Positions 51,712 to 62,314 of a DNA stretch of 64,000 nt are shown piece by piece. The stretch spans positions 1 to 64,000 of the forward strand of contig CANLRB010000022.1 of assembly GCA_947493455.1 (NCBI GenBank), in the 5' to 3' direction. Position numbers and translations under genes: made by a program. The notes beneath the pieces are model-generated. The model had not been told where the DNA came from. It saw only the letters and a program-made list of their open reading frames with translations, and made no database searches. This DNA is from an uncultured Pseudoalteromonas sp. GTDB taxonomy: Bacteria > Pseudomonadota > Gammaproteobacteria > Enterobacterales > Alteromonadaceae. Positions within the stretch are counted from its first letter, which is position 1. The number at the start of each line of letters is the position of its first letter.

Positions 51712-53727
51712 ATGAACCTGACCGTTAGCCAACGCATTTGGGGTGGTTTCATCCTAATTACAATCTTGTTAGTCGCCATAGGTGCTAACTCGCTGTTTAG
51801 AATTGGAAACATCAGCGACTCCTCGTCTCAAGTGAATGAGCTATCAATACCGGCGCTTACAGCAAGTAGTCAGTTGCAAAATACGTTTAGTGCGATGCGA
51901 ACGATAGCATTGCAAAGTTACTATACAAGTAACCCATCGGAAGTTGATCAATTAGCCTCGCGATTTAATGGCGCCAAAGGTGATTTCGATAAAACCTACC
52001 GTACCTTACGTGACGTTGTGCGCAGCAATGAACAATTGAGCCAACAAAGCAACCAAATCGAGAATATATACCGCCGCTTTTTGACCGATGTGGATGGATT
52101 AATTGATAACAAACGCACTGCCCTGCGTTTAACGAGCGAGATGAACTCCCAGCTCGAAGAGCTCGAAATCGCAGCTGAGGATGCGAGCACTGTGCTACTC
52201 GATTTAATTGACGAAACTGAATTAGAGTCTCGCTCTAATCGCGCATACCAAGCGGCAACAACAGTAGAGACTGCACTGATGTCAATTGTTAGCAACAGTA
52301 CAGACTTAATCTCGGTCGATAACAAAAGTACCTTAGATACACTTAATAACGAGCAAACATTTAGTATCGAAGAAATCGACCGCGTATTAAAACTCGTTGA
52401 AACAGAAGTAGGCAGTGACGGTGCTGACTTAATGGGCGATCTCAATGGCTATATTGATGAAGTAAAAAACCAGATTGCAGGTAGTAACTCTCTGGCTGGT
52501 AAAAAACAACAACACTTAAATGCACTCGAAAACGCCTTAAACAACTTAAATAAAGCGGAAAATGATACGCAAAATGCGATTAAAAAGCTGGACTCACTTG
52601 TAACTGCGGCGAACAATTTGGTACTTGAACTGAAAGCGACCGTAAACAATGATGTCACTAGTGCGCAAACTTGGACTAGTGTCGGTATGCTGATTGCCAT
52701 TTTAATTGCAATTGGCGTTGCCTATTTGACTGTAAAACGCATCACCAAACCACTTTCTGAAGTTAATGCGATTCTCGAAACAGTTGCATCGGGCGATATG
52801 ACACGTCGCCTTGATGATAGTTCAACCGATGAGTTTGGCGAACTTGCAACAAGCTGTAATCGCTTAATTGATAATTTACGTACTTTAATCCAAGGTATTA
52901 TTTCGCGCTCAACGCAACTTGCGGCAGCTTCAGAGCAAACATCAGCAGTGACAATCGAGTCAAGCCAAGCGATAGAAAATCAACGTGCACAGGTTGAACA
53001 AGCGGCCACGGCAACAACCGAAATGAGCAGTACTTCTCAGGCTGTTTCGACAAGTGCAGAAGACGCATTGCATGAAATTAAAAATGCTGATGCGGAAGCT
53101 GAACGCGTTAAAGTTATTTCGCAGCAGAATCGCGAAACGATAGAAGGACTTGCATCTGAGGTTGCTGGCGCATCTCAAGTCATTAATAAGCTGCACCAAG
53201 ACAGTGCCTCTATTGGTGGCATACTCGATGTAATTCGCGGTATCGCAGAGCAAACGAACTTACTTGCACTTAATGCAGCTATCGAGGCGGCTCGCGCCGG
53301 TGAGCAAGGACGTGGTTTTGCTGTGGTAGCAGATGAAGTGCGCTCGTTAGCGAGTAAAACACAAGAATCAACCCAAGAGATTCAAGCGATGATTGAATCA
53401 TTGCAAGCGGGTGCTGAAGAAGCGGTATCGGTTATGGCTAAAGGTCAAGACCAAGCCGATTCATGTGTTAATCAATCAGAACAAGCAAGCCAAGCACTTG
53501 AACAAATCACACAAGCGGTATCGCAAGCGCATGATGCGAGTGAGCAAATCTCTGTTGCGGCTGAAGAGCAACACCAAGTGTCGCAAGAGATTAGCGAACG
53601 CTTAGAATCTATTGTCGCCATTGCTGAACAAACCGCTGAAGGCGCGAATCAAACGTCGACATCAAGCGGTGAAGTTGCGATGCTTGCAGAAGAGCTTCGC
53701 CAATCGGTGGAAGAGTTTAAAGTTTAA
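51712..53727 (+). CDS. Methyl-accepting chemotaxis protein
   Basis: A 671-residue membrane chemoreceptor. It has helix 1 (about 10-30), a large periplasmic helical sensor domain (30-320), helix 2 (about 322-343), a HAMP domain ([25 protein letters not shown]) and a cytoplasmic signalling coiled coil whose tip includes [32 protein letters not shown]. There is no C-terminal pentapeptide for tethering CheR. The ligand is unknown. A sigma-28-type promoter upstream and a terminator downstream make it a single-gene unit of the motility regulon. Confidence 0.95.
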   Translation: MNLTVSQRIWGGFILITILLVAIGANSLFRIGNISDSSSQVNELSIPALTASSQLQNTFSAMRTIALQSYYTSNPSEVDQLASRFNGAKGDFDKTYRTLRDVVRSNEQLSQQSNQIENIYRRFLTDVDGLIDNKRTALRLTSEMNSQLEELEIAAEDASTVLLDLIDETELESRSNRAYQAATTVETALMSIVSNSTDLISVDNKSTLDTLNNEQTFSIEEIDRVLKLVETEVGSDGADLMGDLNGYIDEVKNQIAGSNSLAGKKQQHLNALENALNNLNKAENDTQNAIKKLDSLVTAANNLVLELKATVNNDVTSAQTWTSVGMLIAILIAIGVAYLTVKRITKPLSEVNAILETVASGDMTRRLDDSSTDEFGELATSCNRLIDNLRTLIQGIISRSTQLAAASEQTSAVTIESSQAIENQRAQVEQAATATTEMSSTSQAVSTSAEDALHEIKNADAEAERVKVISQQNRETIEGLASEVAGASQVINKLHQDSASIGGILDVIRGIAEQTNLLALNAAIEAARAGEQGRGFAVVADEVRSLASKTQESTQEIQAMIESLQAGAEEAVSVMAKGQDQADSCVNQSEQASQALEQITQAVSQAHDASEQISVAAEEQHQVSQEISERLESIVAIAEQTAEGANQTSTSSGEVAMLAEELRQSVEEFKV

Positions 53728-53750
53728 CAAACGAATCGTTTATTCAATCT

Positions 53751-53778
53751 AAAAGCTGCATTTTATGCAGCTTTTTTT
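53751..53778 (+). terminator. Terminator after the chemotaxis receptor gene
   Basis: AAAAGCTGCA (53751-53760) pairs with TGCAGCTTTT (53766-53775) around TTTTA and runs into TTTATTTTT. It is a strong intrinsic terminator 23 bp past the stop. Confidence 0.92.
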
Positions 53779-53890
53779 ATTTTTGACGCTTCACACGCCA
53801 TTGTTCTACCAATTTAATTAAATACATCATTATCCTTGTTAGCGATACTATGCGAATGTGTTTCGCGCTGTGGCCCTTCAATCAGCAATA

Positions 53891-53918
53891 AAAAAGCCTA
53901 GCATTTGCTAGGCTTTTT
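53891..53918 (-). terminator. Terminator after guaA
   Basis: AAAAAGCCTAGCA and TGCTAGGCTTTTT form a long perfect stem with a TT centre. Read on the minus strand it ends in TTTTTTATTGC, 30 bp past the guaA stop. T runs on both strands make it potentially bidirectional. Confidence 0.9.
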
Positions 53919-53947
53919 ATTCAAATCAATTACTTAGCGAGATTTAA

Positions 53948-55525
53948 TTATTCCCACTCAATTGTCGCAGGAGGTTTACCTGAAATATCGTAAACAACTC
54001 GCGAAATACCGTCGATTTCGTTAATAATACGGTTAGATACTAAGCCTAAGAAATCATATGGTAAATGTGACCAGCGAGCAGTCATAAAATCGATTGTTTC
54101 GACACAACGAAGTGACACAACCCAATCATATTTACGAGCATCACCCATTACACCTACCGACTTAACTGGTAAGAATACGGTAAACGCTTGCGATACCTTG
54201 TGGTAAAGCTCTGCTTTATGCAACTCTTCAATGAAGATAGCATCAGCGCGGCGCAGTAAATCACAGTATTCTTTCTTAATTTCGCCAAGTACGCGAACAC
54301 CAAGACCTGGACCTGGGAACGGGTGACGATATAGCATGTCGTACGGTAAACCGAGCTCTAAACCAATTTTACGTACTTCATCTTTAAACAATTCACGCAA
54401 TGGCTCTACTAAGCCAAGCTCCATGTCTTCAGGTAATCCACCTACATTGTGGTGCGATTTAATCACATGTGCTTTACCTGTTTTAGATGCAGCTGACTCA
54501 ATCACATCTGGATAAATTGTGCCCTGTGCTAACCATTTCGCGTTTTCTCGCTTACCCGCTTCTTCATCAAATACTTCGATGAACGTATGGCCGATTGATT
54601 TACGCTTTGCTTCAGGCTCATCAATGCCTTCAAGTGCTTTTAAGAAACGCTGCTCAGCATCGACTTTAATGATATTCAGACCAAAGTGATCGCCAAACAT
54701 GTCCATCACTTGTTGACCTTCATTTAAACGAAGTAAGCCATTGTCTACAAATACACAAGTCAGCTTGTCGCCAATTGCTTTGTTAATCAGCATAGCTACA
54801 ACCGATGAATCAACACCACCAGAGAGACCTAAAATAACTTCGTCATCACCGACTTTTTCTTTAATACGTGCAACGGCATCTTCAATGATTGATGCAGGTG
54901 TCCACAGTTTTTCACAACCACAAATATCGACAACAAAGCGCTCTAATATACGCTTGCCTTGTTTAGTGTGTGTCACTTCTGGGTGATATTGAATACCATA
55001 AAATTGCTTATCTTCGTTCGCCATCATCGCGTGCGGACAAGTGTCTGTTTTAGCGATGGTCGTAAAGGTACTTGGAACTTCAACAACCTTATCACCGTGG
55101 CTCATCCAAACATCTAACAGCGCATTGCCATCGTCAGCAATACTATCTTCAATTGCTTCCATCAGTGGCGATTTTTCGATGATTTCGACTTGTGCATAGC
55201 CAAATTCTTTTTTGTCAGAGCTTTCAACTTTGCCGCCCAACTGCATTGCCATTGTTTGCATACCGTAGCAAACACCGAGTACTGGCACACCTGCGTTAAA
55301 CACATACTCAGGTGCACGTGGACTGTTATCTTCAGTTGTCGATTCAGGGCCACCAGATAATATAATACCTTGTGGGTTAAACTCGCGGATTTGCTCTTCT
55401 GTAACGTCCCACGCCCAAAGCTCACAGTAAACACCTATTTCGCGAATACGGCGTGCAATAAGTTGTGTGTATTGAGAACCAAAATCTAAAATTAATACGC
55501 GTGAATCGTGGATATTTTTGCTCAT
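53948..55525 (-). CDS. guaA: GMP synthase (glutamine-hydrolysing)
   Basis: A 525-residue enzyme converting XMP to GMP. An N-terminal class I glutamine amidotransferase domain ([18 protein letters not shown], the nucleophile in GVCYGMQTM, the His in QYHPEVTHT) is followed by an ATP pyrophosphatase domain ([15 protein letters not shown]) and a C-terminal dimerisation domain ending PPATIEWE. Full length is normal. It is downstream of guaB with a hairpin between them. Confidence 0.98.
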   Translation of the reverse strand: MSKNIHDSRVLILDFGSQYTQLIARRIREIGVYCELWAWDVTEEQIREFNPQGIILSGGPESTTEDNSPRAPEYVFNAGVPVLGVCYGMQTMAMQLGGKVESSDKKEFGYAQVEIIEKSPLMEAIEDSIADDGNALLDVWMSHGDKVVEVPSTFTTIAKTDTCPHAMMANEDKQFYGIQYHPEVTHTKQGKRILERFVVDICGCEKLWTPASIIEDAVARIKEKVGDDEVILGLSGGVDSSVVAMLINKAIGDKLTCVFVDNGLLRLNEGQQVMDMFGDHFGLNIIKVDAEQRFLKALEGIDEPEAKRKSIGHTFIEVFDEEAGKRENAKWLAQGTIYPDVIESAASKTGKAHVIKSHHNVGGLPEDMELGLVEPLRELFKDEVRKIGLELGLPYDMLYRHPFPGPGLGVRVLGEIKKEYCDLLRRADAIFIEELHKAELYHKVSQAFTVFLPVKSVGVMGDARKYDWVVSLRCVETIDFMTARWSHLPYDFLGLVSNRIINEIDGISRVVYDISGKPPATIEWE

Positions 55526-55600
55526 AATTGTCTCGTTAGTTTGAAACTAAAAACAATGTAACTTAAACACTCAAAAAATAGCTTAAGTTAAGAAATAGTA

Positions 55601-55624
55601 AAGGCTAGCAAAAATGCTAGCCTT
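55601..55624 (-). terminator. Hairpin between guaB and guaA
   Basis: AAGGCTAGCA (55601-55610) pairs perfectly with TGCTAGCCTT (55615-55624) around AAAA, 18 bp past the guaB stop. The following minus-strand sequence (TACTATTTCTTAA) is only weakly T-rich, so it may give partial termination between the two genes. Confidence 0.6.
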
Positions 55625-55642
55625 GCAACCTGTTATTGGCGA

Positions 55643-57112
55643 TTAGCCGATACGGTAATTTGGCGCTTCTTTAGTGATTTGCACGTCGTGTACATGCGAC
55701 TCACCCATGCCTGCAGCAGTAACGCGTACAAATTGTGGCTTAGTATTTAGCTCTTCAATTGTCGCACAGCCCGTTAAGCCCATAGCACTTCGAATACCAC
55801 CAATTTGTTGGTGAACAATATTTGCAATCGGTCCTTTATAAGCAACGCGGCCTTCAATGCCTTCTGGCACTAATTTGTCTGCTTCGTTTGATTTTTGGAA
55901 GTAACGATCTGATGAACCTTCTTTTTGGTTCATCGCGCCTAAGCTACCCATACCGCGATATGACTTGTAGTAACGACCTTGATACAGTTCAACTTCACCC
56001 GGCGCTTCTTCAGTACCCGCTAACATTGAACCAACCATAACAAGTGATGCGCCTGCAACAAGTGCTTTAGCGATATCACCGGAGAAACGAATACCACCAT
56101 CGGCGATTACTGGAATATTGCGACCCTTCAAGCCTTCAACCGCATCAGAAATTGCGGTGATCTGTGGTACACCACAACCCGTTACAATACGAGTAGTACA
56201 AATTGAACCAGGACCAATACCTACTTTAACGGCGTTTACACCGGCATCAGCAAGTGCTACCGCACCTTCAGCTGTTGCAACATTACCTGCCACAATTTGT
56301 AAATCTGGATACGCTAGACGCGTTTCACGAACACGGTCAATAACGCCTTGTGAGTGACCATGTGAAGTATCAATTAATAAGATATCAACGCCAGCTTCAA
56401 CTAACGCATCAATGCGCTCGTCGGTACCTGGTCCTACGCCAACTGCAGCGCCAACACGTAAACGGCCAAGCTCGTCTTTACATGCGTTAGGCTTTTCTTG
56501 TGCTTTTTGATAATCCTTAACCGTGATCATACCTTTTAACTTATTAGCATCATCAACAACTAAGATTTTCTCGATACGGTGTTCATGCATTAGGCCTAAA
56601 ATCGTTTCACGATCAGCACCTTCTTGCACAGTAACGAGTTTATCACGCTTGGTCATCACAGTTTCAATCGATTGGTCAAGCTTGGTTTCAAAACGCATAT
56701 CGCGACTTGTTACAATACCAACTAAGTTGTTTTCAGCATCAACAACAGGGAAACCTGAAAAACCTTTTTCGTGTGCAAGATCTAAGGCACCAGCAATCGT
56801 TAAGTCTGCTGTCACAGTAACTGGTTCAGAAACAATACCAGCTTCATATGTTTTAACTTTACGAACATTTTCTGCTTGCTCGCTAATCGTCATATTTTTA
56901 TGAATAAAACCTAAACCACCCTCTTGTGCTAGGGCGATCGCAAGGCGCGATTCGGTCACTGTGTCCATCGACGCAGAAACCATCGGAATATTCAATTCGA
57001 TTTTATCAGTAAGGCGTGTTTTAAGACTCGCTGTATGAGGTAATACAGTGGAATGACCGGGTACTAAAAGTACATCATCAAAGGTTAAAGCTTCTTTAGC
57101 AATCCTAAGCAT
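55643..57112 (-). CDS. guaB: Inosine-5'-monophosphate dehydrogenase
   Basis: A 489-residue enzyme oxidising IMP to XMP, the first committed step to GMP. It starts at the ATG at 57112 ([20 protein letters not shown]), the standard family N terminus; a TTG two codons earlier is unlikely. A CBS-domain pair occupies about 90-205, the catalytic Cys lies in [13 protein letters not shown], and the flap region [10 protein letters not shown] is intact. It forms a guaBA unit with guaA, and is divergent from xseA. Confidence 0.98.
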   Translation of the reverse strand: MLRIAKEALTFDDVLLVPGHSTVLPHTASLKTRLTDKIELNIPMVSASMDTVTESRLAIALAQEGGLGFIHKNMTISEQAENVRKVKTYEAGIVSEPVTVTADLTIAGALDLAHEKGFSGFPVVDAENNLVGIVTSRDMRFETKLDQSIETVMTKRDKLVTVQEGADRETILGLMHEHRIEKILVVDDANKLKGMITVKDYQKAQEKPNACKDELGRLRVGAAVGVGPGTDERIDALVEAGVDILLIDTSHGHSQGVIDRVRETRLAYPDLQIVAGNVATAEGAVALADAGVNAVKVGIGPGSICTTRIVTGCGVPQITAISDAVEGLKGRNIPVIADGGIRFSGDIAKALVAGASLVMVGSMLAGTEEAPGEVELYQGRYYKSYRGMGSLGAMNQKEGSSDRYFQKSNEADKLVPEGIEGRVAYKGPIANIVHQQIGGIRSAMGLTGCATIEELNTKPQFVRVTAAGMGESHVHDVQITKEAPNYRIG

Positions 57113-57243
57113 TGGCAACTTCTCATGATTTATGTGGGTATAGGGAGTTGCGGCGGAATTTTATCAGTGAAATTAGTATGAGTAAATATATTTCCGATAA
57201 AAATATGATAAAATCTCGCCAATCGCGACTACCAAGCTATTTT

Positions 57244-58590
57244 ATGTCTCAAAAATTACAACAAAATAAGGTGTATACGGTTTCTTTACTCAATAAAGAA
57301 ATTCGTTTTTTATTAGAGCAGAATTTTGTGTCACTAATGTTAAGTGGCGAAATATCAAATTTTGTAGCGCCGAGTTCTGGTCACTGGTACTTCACCCTAA
57401 AAGACGATTACGCACAAATAAAAGCGGCAATGTGGCGTGGTAATAATCGCAGTGCGAGATTCAAACCCAAAAATGGCGATCAAGTGCTCGTGCGTGCACG
57501 CGTCTCTTTATACGAGCCGCGCGGCGATTATCAACTTATTGTCGAACATATAGAGCCTGCGGGTGTTGGCCTCTTAAAACAAGAGTTTGAAGCGCTGCAA
57601 ATGAAATTAGCAAGCGAAGGCTTGTTTAATACAGGCTATAAAAAACCATTGCCACCGAGTATTTTAAAAGTCGGCATCATCACATCTGCAACAGGTGCGG
57701 CAGTAAAAGACATTATCAAGGTGCTAAAACAACGCGCGCCGCATATTGAAGTTGTTATTTATCCGGCTCAAGTACAAGGGGATGGTGCGGCAGAACAACT
57801 TATTACACAAATTAATTTGGCAAATCAACGCAATGACGTCGACGTATTGATTGTAGGCCGCGGCGGTGGCTCGCTTGAGGATTTGTGGTGTTTTAACAAT
57901 GAAAATCTCGCGCGAACGATTTTTTCATCTCAATTACCCATCGTCAGTGCCGTAGGTCATGAAATTGATACCACAATCGCCGATTATGTGGCCGATATTC
58001 GTGCCGCCACGCCGTCACAAGCGGCAGAAATCGTTAGCCCTGACAACCAACATTTAACTTCTCAGTTGTTAAATTGGCAACAACGCTTACAGCAAGCGAT
58101 GCAAAATCAATTGGCACATGCCAAACATAAACTATCACATAGTCGCCAGCACCTCGCGTTGTACCATCCTGAGGCTCGTTTGCAACAGCAAACGCAATTG
58201 CGCGATGAACTTGAAATCCGCTTGCATGCGGCGTTGCAAAAGCATAGACACAGTGCGATTCAACAATTGAATCACTTACAGCAGCGATTGCAACGGGTTA
58301 ACCCAATGTTGCGCGTACAACATGCAAAAACAACCAATAAACAACTTTTGCAACGTTTAACTCAAGCAAACAGTGCACAGCTAGAAGATGCGCAAAAGCA
58401 ACTTGCTGTATTGTGTGCCAAACTCGATGCCACCAGCCCGTTAGCCGTATTAGCTCGAGGCTATAGCGTGACAAACCACAATCACAAAGTGGTCAGTTCC
58501 GTGTCCAACATTAAAGTAGGCGACACGCTTACCACACAAGTCGCCGATGGCCATATTGTCAGCGAGGTACGCAGTATTGATCACTCTTGA
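57244..58590 (+). CDS. xseA: Exodeoxyribonuclease VII large subunit
   Basis: A 448-residue nuclease subunit that degrades single-stranded DNA with XseB. The start at the ATG at 57244 (MSQKLQQNKVYTVSLLNKEI) gives the family N terminus; frames extending upstream into the guaB leader are unlikely. It has an OB-fold domain (LMLSGEISNF, SSGHWYFTLKDD), the catalytic core (GIITSATGAAVKDI, GRGGGSLEDLWCFN, VGHEIDTTIADYVAD) and a long Gln/His-rich coiled coil. It is divergent from guaB, the usual enterobacterial arrangement. Confidence 0.96.
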   Translation: MSQKLQQNKVYTVSLLNKEIRFLLEQNFVSLMLSGEISNFVAPSSGHWYFTLKDDYAQIKAAMWRGNNRSARFKPKNGDQVLVRARVSLYEPRGDYQLIVEHIEPAGVGLLKQEFEALQMKLASEGLFNTGYKKPLPPSILKVGIITSATGAAVKDIIKVLKQRAPHIEVVIYPAQVQGDGAAEQLITQINLANQRNDVDVLIVGRGGGSLEDLWCFNNENLARTIFSSQLPIVSAVGHEIDTTIADYVADIRAATPSQAAEIVSPDNQHLTSQLLNWQQRLQQAMQNQLAHAKHKLSHSRQHLALYHPEARLQQQTQLRDELEIRLHAALQKHRHSAIQQLNHLQQRLQRVNPMLRVQHAKTTNKQLLQRLTQANSAQLEDAQKQLAVLCAKLDATSPLAVLARGYSVTNHNHKVVSSVSNIKVGDTLTTQVADGHIVSEVRSIDHS

Positions 58591-59065
58591 TAAGCGTGAA
58601 CTATTAGCCAACTTACAAACACAACTCAACGACAGCCTAAAGTTAGCAATTAGTGCGGCAAACGCCGCACGTAACGACGCAACTCATGAGCAAAGCAAAG
58701 CTGAGACTCAGTACGATAGTCTTGGTACTGAAATGTCTTATTTAGCTGATGGTCAAAACCAACGTATTGTTGCGCTGAAAAGTGAATTGTACGAGTTATC
58801 TCAATACTCTCCTATCGCGGGTCAGTTTGACCAAATTCAACTTGGCAACCTAGTCTGCTTAGAAGACAGCGCAAATGAAAAGCACAGCTACTATTTTATC
58901 TTACCTTTTTGCGGTGGTTCTAAAATTGAAACAAAACAAGCAGATGTACAAATAATCACCCCCCAATCTCCGCTTGCTAAGCTATTGCTTGGTAAATACT
59001 TAGACGACGAAATTATTACCACTTTTCATACAAAAACTCATTACTGGATAACGCAAATCGATTGA
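58577..59065 (+). CDS. Small protein with GreA/GreB-like C-terminal domain
   Basis: About 162 residues. The N-terminal half is a helical, possibly coiled-coil stretch (LLANLQTQLNDSLKLAISAANAARND). The C-terminal half resembles the GreA/GreB FKBP-like domain: QLGNLVCLEDS, YYFILPFCGGSKIE, QIITPQSPLAKLLLGKYLDDEI. It lacks a full-length Gre hairpin, so it may bind RNA polymerase without cleavage activity; this is inference. TTG at 58577 with GAGG 9 bp upstream is preferred; an ATG at 58547 would overlap xseA by 44 bp. Confidence 0.7.
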   Translation: MITLDKRELLANLQTQLNDSLKLAISAANAARNDATHEQSKAETQYDSLGTEMSYLADGQNQRIVALKSELYELSQYSPIAGQFDQIQLGNLVCLEDSANEKHSYYFILPFCGGSKIETKQADVQIITPQSPLAKLLLGKYLDDEIITTFHTKTHYWITQID

Positions 59066-59122
59066 TTTGAATAAAAAGCTGTGTTTAGCTAAACACAACA
59101 ATAATTTACAAATGTGTAAAAC

Positions 59123-59938
59123 GTGAAAAAACACATCCTACTTTTAATTGCCTTATTGGCGCCTTTTTCCAGTTTTGGGTGCGAATTAATTATGGGATAC
59201 CGCACTAGCGAACGCTTACCTCTTATAGACAAAGCACCTAATAACAAGGGTTTATACCAAACGCTTTATCGAAAAGCCGCACAACAAATTGGCTGTAAAT
59301 TAATTGTTGAACGCGGACCCAAAAAGCGTATTTTAAAACGCCTGATCCAGGGAAAGATTGATTTTTATCCAGGTTTTGGTTTTACCGATAAGCGCAGTAA
59401 GCACTTTTATTTTATTGAGAATGGCTTACACAGCCATAGCGTGATTGTTTCTCACCGCGACCGTACCGAGTTGACGTCGCTCAATCAACTACGAAATCAA
59501 ATTCTACTTGTTGCCCACGGTAGCCGCAGTGACTTGGTCAAACAACACGGTGCTAAAATTCGTTATGGGCAAGACTTATCGGTTGCCTCAGCGTTAAATA
59601 TCCTTGAACAAAAAAAAGCGGATTACTTTATTTATAACGAAGCGTCTATTAATTTTTATTTAGCACATAACCCGTCACCAAATATTAAAAAGCACTATTG
59701 CTGTTTTGAACAAGAACCGATGTATTTAGGGTTTTCACAATACTCAAAGCACTTCGCAGCAGTGGATAACCCAAATTATGATAAGCAAATTTTGCTTTCA
59801 GCCAATAATACGCCAATCGCCCTCGACCGCGCATCGGTTGCCTACCGTTTCAGTCAAGCGCTTAAGCAATTACAACAAGCCGGCACCACCAAACAGTTTG
59901 AACAAAAGTATTACCAGCTTGATCATGATTATCTTTAG
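59123..59938 (+). CDS. Periplasmic solute-binding protein, family 3-like
   Basis: A 271-residue secreted protein starting at GTG 59123, with a signal peptide ending around FSSFG. The fold pattern is that of amino-acid-type solute-binding domains (PBPb/SBP_bac_3): LYRKAAQQIGCKLIVERGPKKRILKRLIQGKIDFYPG, then LNQLRNQILLVAHGSR. No ABC permease or ATPase gene is nearby, so it may be an orphan binding protein, common in Alteromonadales. The ligand is unknown. Confidence 0.8.
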   Translation: MKKHILLLIALLAPFSSFGCELIMGYRTSERLPLIDKAPNNKGLYQTLYRKAAQQIGCKLIVERGPKKRILKRLIQGKIDFYPGFGFTDKRSKHFYFIENGLHSHSVIVSHRDRTELTSLNQLRNQILLVAHGSRSDLVKQHGAKIRYGQDLSVASALNILEQKKADYFIYNEASINFYLAHNPSPNIKKHYCCFEQEPMYLGFSQYSKHFAAVDNPNYDKQILLSANNTPIALDRASVAYRFSQALKQLQQAGTTKQFEQKYYQLDHDYL

Positions 59939-59952
59939 CGAGCAGCATAAAA

Positions 59953-59974
59953 AAGCCCGCTAAGTCGCGGGCTT
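59953..59974. terminator. Bidirectional terminator between the solute-binding gene and cysE
   Basis: AAGCCCGC (59953-59960) pairs with GCGGGCTT (59967-59974). An A run precedes it and ATTAAATT follows, so it can end both convergent transcripts. Confidence 0.8.
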
Positions 59975-59994
59975 ATTAAATTAAATTGGTATTA

Positions 59995-60816
59995 TTAAAG
60001 CGCTGAACTCGACAGCGAACACAACGCCTCTTCTGAAATATCAGACAAAAAACTTTGATCCATGGTTTGCGCTGGGCATTCACAGCTCGGTTTTCCAACC
60101 ACTTTAGCCGGTACACCAACTACCGTGGTATGTGCAGCAACTTCTTCGATGACGACAGAGCCTGCACCAATTTTAGCCCCTTCACCTATTTCTAGATTAC
60201 CAAGGACTTTTGCACCTGCACCTATCATCACGCCCTGCCTAATTTTAGGGTGACGATCGCCTTGCTCATTACCCGTACCACCTAAAGTGACACCTTGTAG
60301 AATTGATACATTGTCTTCAATAATTGCGGTTTCACCCACCACAATACCTGTGGCATGGTCAAACATGATGCCTTTACCTACTTTACAGGCTGGGTGAATA
60401 TCAACACCAAACACTTCTGAATTACGGCTTTGAATAAACTGAGCAAGCTCTTTACGGTCTTGACGCCATAAGCAATGTGCTAAACGATGCACTTGAATCG
60501 CCTGAAAACCTTTTAGGTTTAGCAATACCGTAAGGTAATTATCTACCGCAGGGTCACGATCACTCACCGCTTTAATGTCATGGGCGACATTTGACAGCAT
60601 GCGTTCACAATCGACAAACGCTTGGTCAAATAGCTCGCGAAAGGTAAATGCCGATACCACCGCATCTGACAACTTATTCGCAACAATAAAACTTAACGCC
60701 GAACCTAAGCATTCATGGTTTAATACACATGAATAGACATGGCTTGCCAGTAACGGTTCTTTTTTGACTAAGTCTTCAGCTTCAAGGCGCAGCTGTTGCC
60801 ATATTTGGTGACGCAT
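59995..60816 (-). CDS. cysE: Serine O-acetyltransferase CysE
   Basis: About 273 residues, counted from the ATG at 60816 (MRHQIWQQLRLEAEDLVKKEP), which matches the E. coli CysE length; a longer frame to 60882 also exists. It makes O-acetylserine for cysteine synthesis. The N-terminal helical domain contains LASHVYSCVLNHECLGSALSF, and the left-handed beta-helix of hexapeptide repeats contains DIHPACKVGKGIMFDHATGIVVG and HPKIRQGVMIGAGAKVLGN. The C-terminal tail ends acidic and is the usual site of contact with cysteine synthase. Confidence 0.95.
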   Translation of the reverse strand: MRHQIWQQLRLEAEDLVKKEPLLASHVYSCVLNHECLGSALSFIVANKLSDAVVSAFTFRELFDQAFVDCERMLSNVAHDIKAVSDRDPAVDNYLTVLLNLKGFQAIQVHRLAHCLWRQDRKELAQFIQSRNSEVFGVDIHPACKVGKGIMFDHATGIVVGETAIIEDNVSILQGVTLGGTGNEQGDRHPKIRQGVMIGAGAKVLGNLEIGEGAKIGAGSVVIEEVAAHTTVVGVPAKVVGKPSCECPAQTMDQSFLSDISEEALCSLSSSAL

Positions 60817-61032
60817 AGATAAATACTCAAAATAAACTTCTCCCTTAAGTTTAACCGAGATTGCGCTTAAATGTGAGTACAAAGGCCCCTTTTAATACGT
60901 TATGCCTTATAACTAACTGGTTTGTAATTAAATGCAATGTACTTGGGTCTTGCTAAACGACAAAAAATTTCACTTTCGCACACAGTATTAAACATGATAC
61001 AAAACCATGTACTCGCTAAGACCTATTTCACT

Positions 61033-62205
61033 ATGAACAAAAACGTACTTCTTTTGGCATGCTGCCAAGGCTTAATCACCACTGGTAATATACTGCTTGT
61101 AACCATTACCGCACTTGTTGGGCAACTACTGAGTCCATCCGATGCCTACACGACATTTCCTGTGGCAACGCAAATGTTTGGTTTGCTACTAGCAACCATT
61201 CCCGCATCGCTGATTATGGCAAAAACGGGTCGCAAAATCGGCTTTAGTTTGGGCAACCTGCTTGGTATTAGTGGCACCCTATTAGGCTTTTATGCCTTAG
61301 CCAATAGTGAGTTTTGGTTGTTTAGTGGCGCAACGTTTTTAATTGGCATAGGTATTGGCTTTGCCACTTTATATCGCTTTGCCGCAATCGAAGCATCTAA
61401 CAATCCTGGAGTTGCAATTTCGACCATAATGGCAAGTGGTGTTATTGCCGCGATTTTGGGCCCTAATTTGGCGGTATATGTGAACGCGCACTTTCCGTCA
61501 CTTAACTACGCCAATGCGTTTATTGCTCTTTCAAGCCTTTATATACTTGCGATTGTGCTCCTGCAATTTGTCACTTTTAATGAAGTGAAATTGGAACAGT
61601 TTTCAAAACCTGCTCGCGCATTACGCGCGATTATACGCCAGAGTCAATTTGCCACTGCCGTGTTTATCGCGATGATTAGTTATACGGTGATGAATCTATT
61701 AATGACGGCCACGCCGCTTGCCATGCATCGCCATGGTTACGATTTAGCAGAGTCAGCGCTGGTGATTGAATGGCATGTTCTCGGTATGTTTCTGCCCTCC
61801 TTTTTTACCGGCAAGCTTATCGCTCGCTTTGGTGTTAACAAACTTATTCACTGTGGCATCGTACTCATTTTTGCCTGCGCCATGATCAACTTACAAGGGA
61901 CGTCGCACTGGCACTTCTTAACCGCTTTATTCTTATTAGGGGTTGGCTGGAACTTTATGTTTATTAGTGCCACTCAACTTGTCAGCACTACTTATTTGCC
62001 TCAAGAACGGGCAAAAAGCCAAGCAGCAAACGAATTTTTAGTGTTTAGCATGGTCACCATTTCATCGCTCGGTGCAGGCTGGCTTGAAGCAAGCATTGGC
62101 TGGCAATCTCTTAACCTGTATACCCTGCCCGTGCTGGTGCTTACGAGCTTAGTGTTTGTGTTATACCAAGTGAAAAGTAAAAAAGCGCAACTGGTTGAAG
62201 CTTAG
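61033..62205 (+). CDS. MFS transporter
   Basis: A polytopic protein of about 390 residues with 12 predicted helices and the major facilitator loop 2-3 motif (LIMAKTGRKIGF, a GxxxDRxGRK variant). Another conserved segment is LFLLGVGWNFMFISATQL. The start is taken as the ATG at 61033 just before the first helix (NVLLLACCQGLITTGNI); earlier in-frame starts (60937, 60994) would add a soluble N-terminal extension. The substrate is unknown. It is followed by a 16-bp tandem repeat array. Confidence 0.85.
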   Translation: MNKNVLLLACCQGLITTGNILLVTITALVGQLLSPSDAYTTFPVATQMFGLLLATIPASLIMAKTGRKIGFSLGNLLGISGTLLGFYALANSEFWLFSGATFLIGIGIGFATLYRFAAIEASNNPGVAISTIMASGVIAAILGPNLAVYVNAHFPSLNYANAFIALSSLYILAIVLLQFVTFNEVKLEQFSKPARALRAIIRQSQFATAVFIAMISYTVMNLLMTATPLAMHRHGYDLAESALVIEWHVLGMFLPSFFTGKLIARFGVNKLIHCGIVLIFACAMINLQGTSHWHFLTALFLLGVGWNFMFISATQLVSTTYLPQERAKSQAANEFLVFSMVTISSLGAGWLEASIGWQSLNLYTLPVLVLTSLVFVLYQVKSKKAQLVEA

Positions 62206-62267
62206 TAGTTTCGAAACTGAGTACTTTCGAAACTGAGTATTTTCGAAGCTAAGTGCCATTGAAACCA
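62204..62267. repeat. 16-bp degenerate tandem repeat at the MFS gene stop
   Basis: AGTAGTTTCGAAACTG (62204-62219), AGTACTTTCGAAACTG (62220-62235), AGTATTTTCGAAGCTA (62236-62251) and a weaker fourth unit make a short array overlapping the MFS stop codon. Each unit holds the palindrome TTTCGAAA or a variant of it. Confidence 0.8.
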
Positions 62268-62281
62268 AATATGATTGGACT

Positions 62282-62302
62282 AACGGCGCATTGTGCGCCG
62301 TT
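62282..62302. terminator. Hairpin between convergent MFS and amidohydrolase genes
   Basis: AACGGCGCA (62282-62290) pairs with TGCGCCGTT (62294-62302) around TTG. It is GC-rich and lies in the convergent gap, so it probably terminates one or both transcripts although T runs are weak. Confidence 0.55.
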
Positions 62303-62314
62303 GCAACAACTCAA

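Noticed and set aside
56118-56903. Plus-strand open frames of 79-126 codons within guaB
   Set aside because: Antisense to highly conserved IMP dehydrogenase coding sequence, with no ribosome site or known motif.
57112-57243. N-terminal extension of xseA into the guaB start region
   Set aside because: The extra 44 residues overlap guaB's leader and do not resemble XseA; the family N terminus begins at the ATG at 57244.
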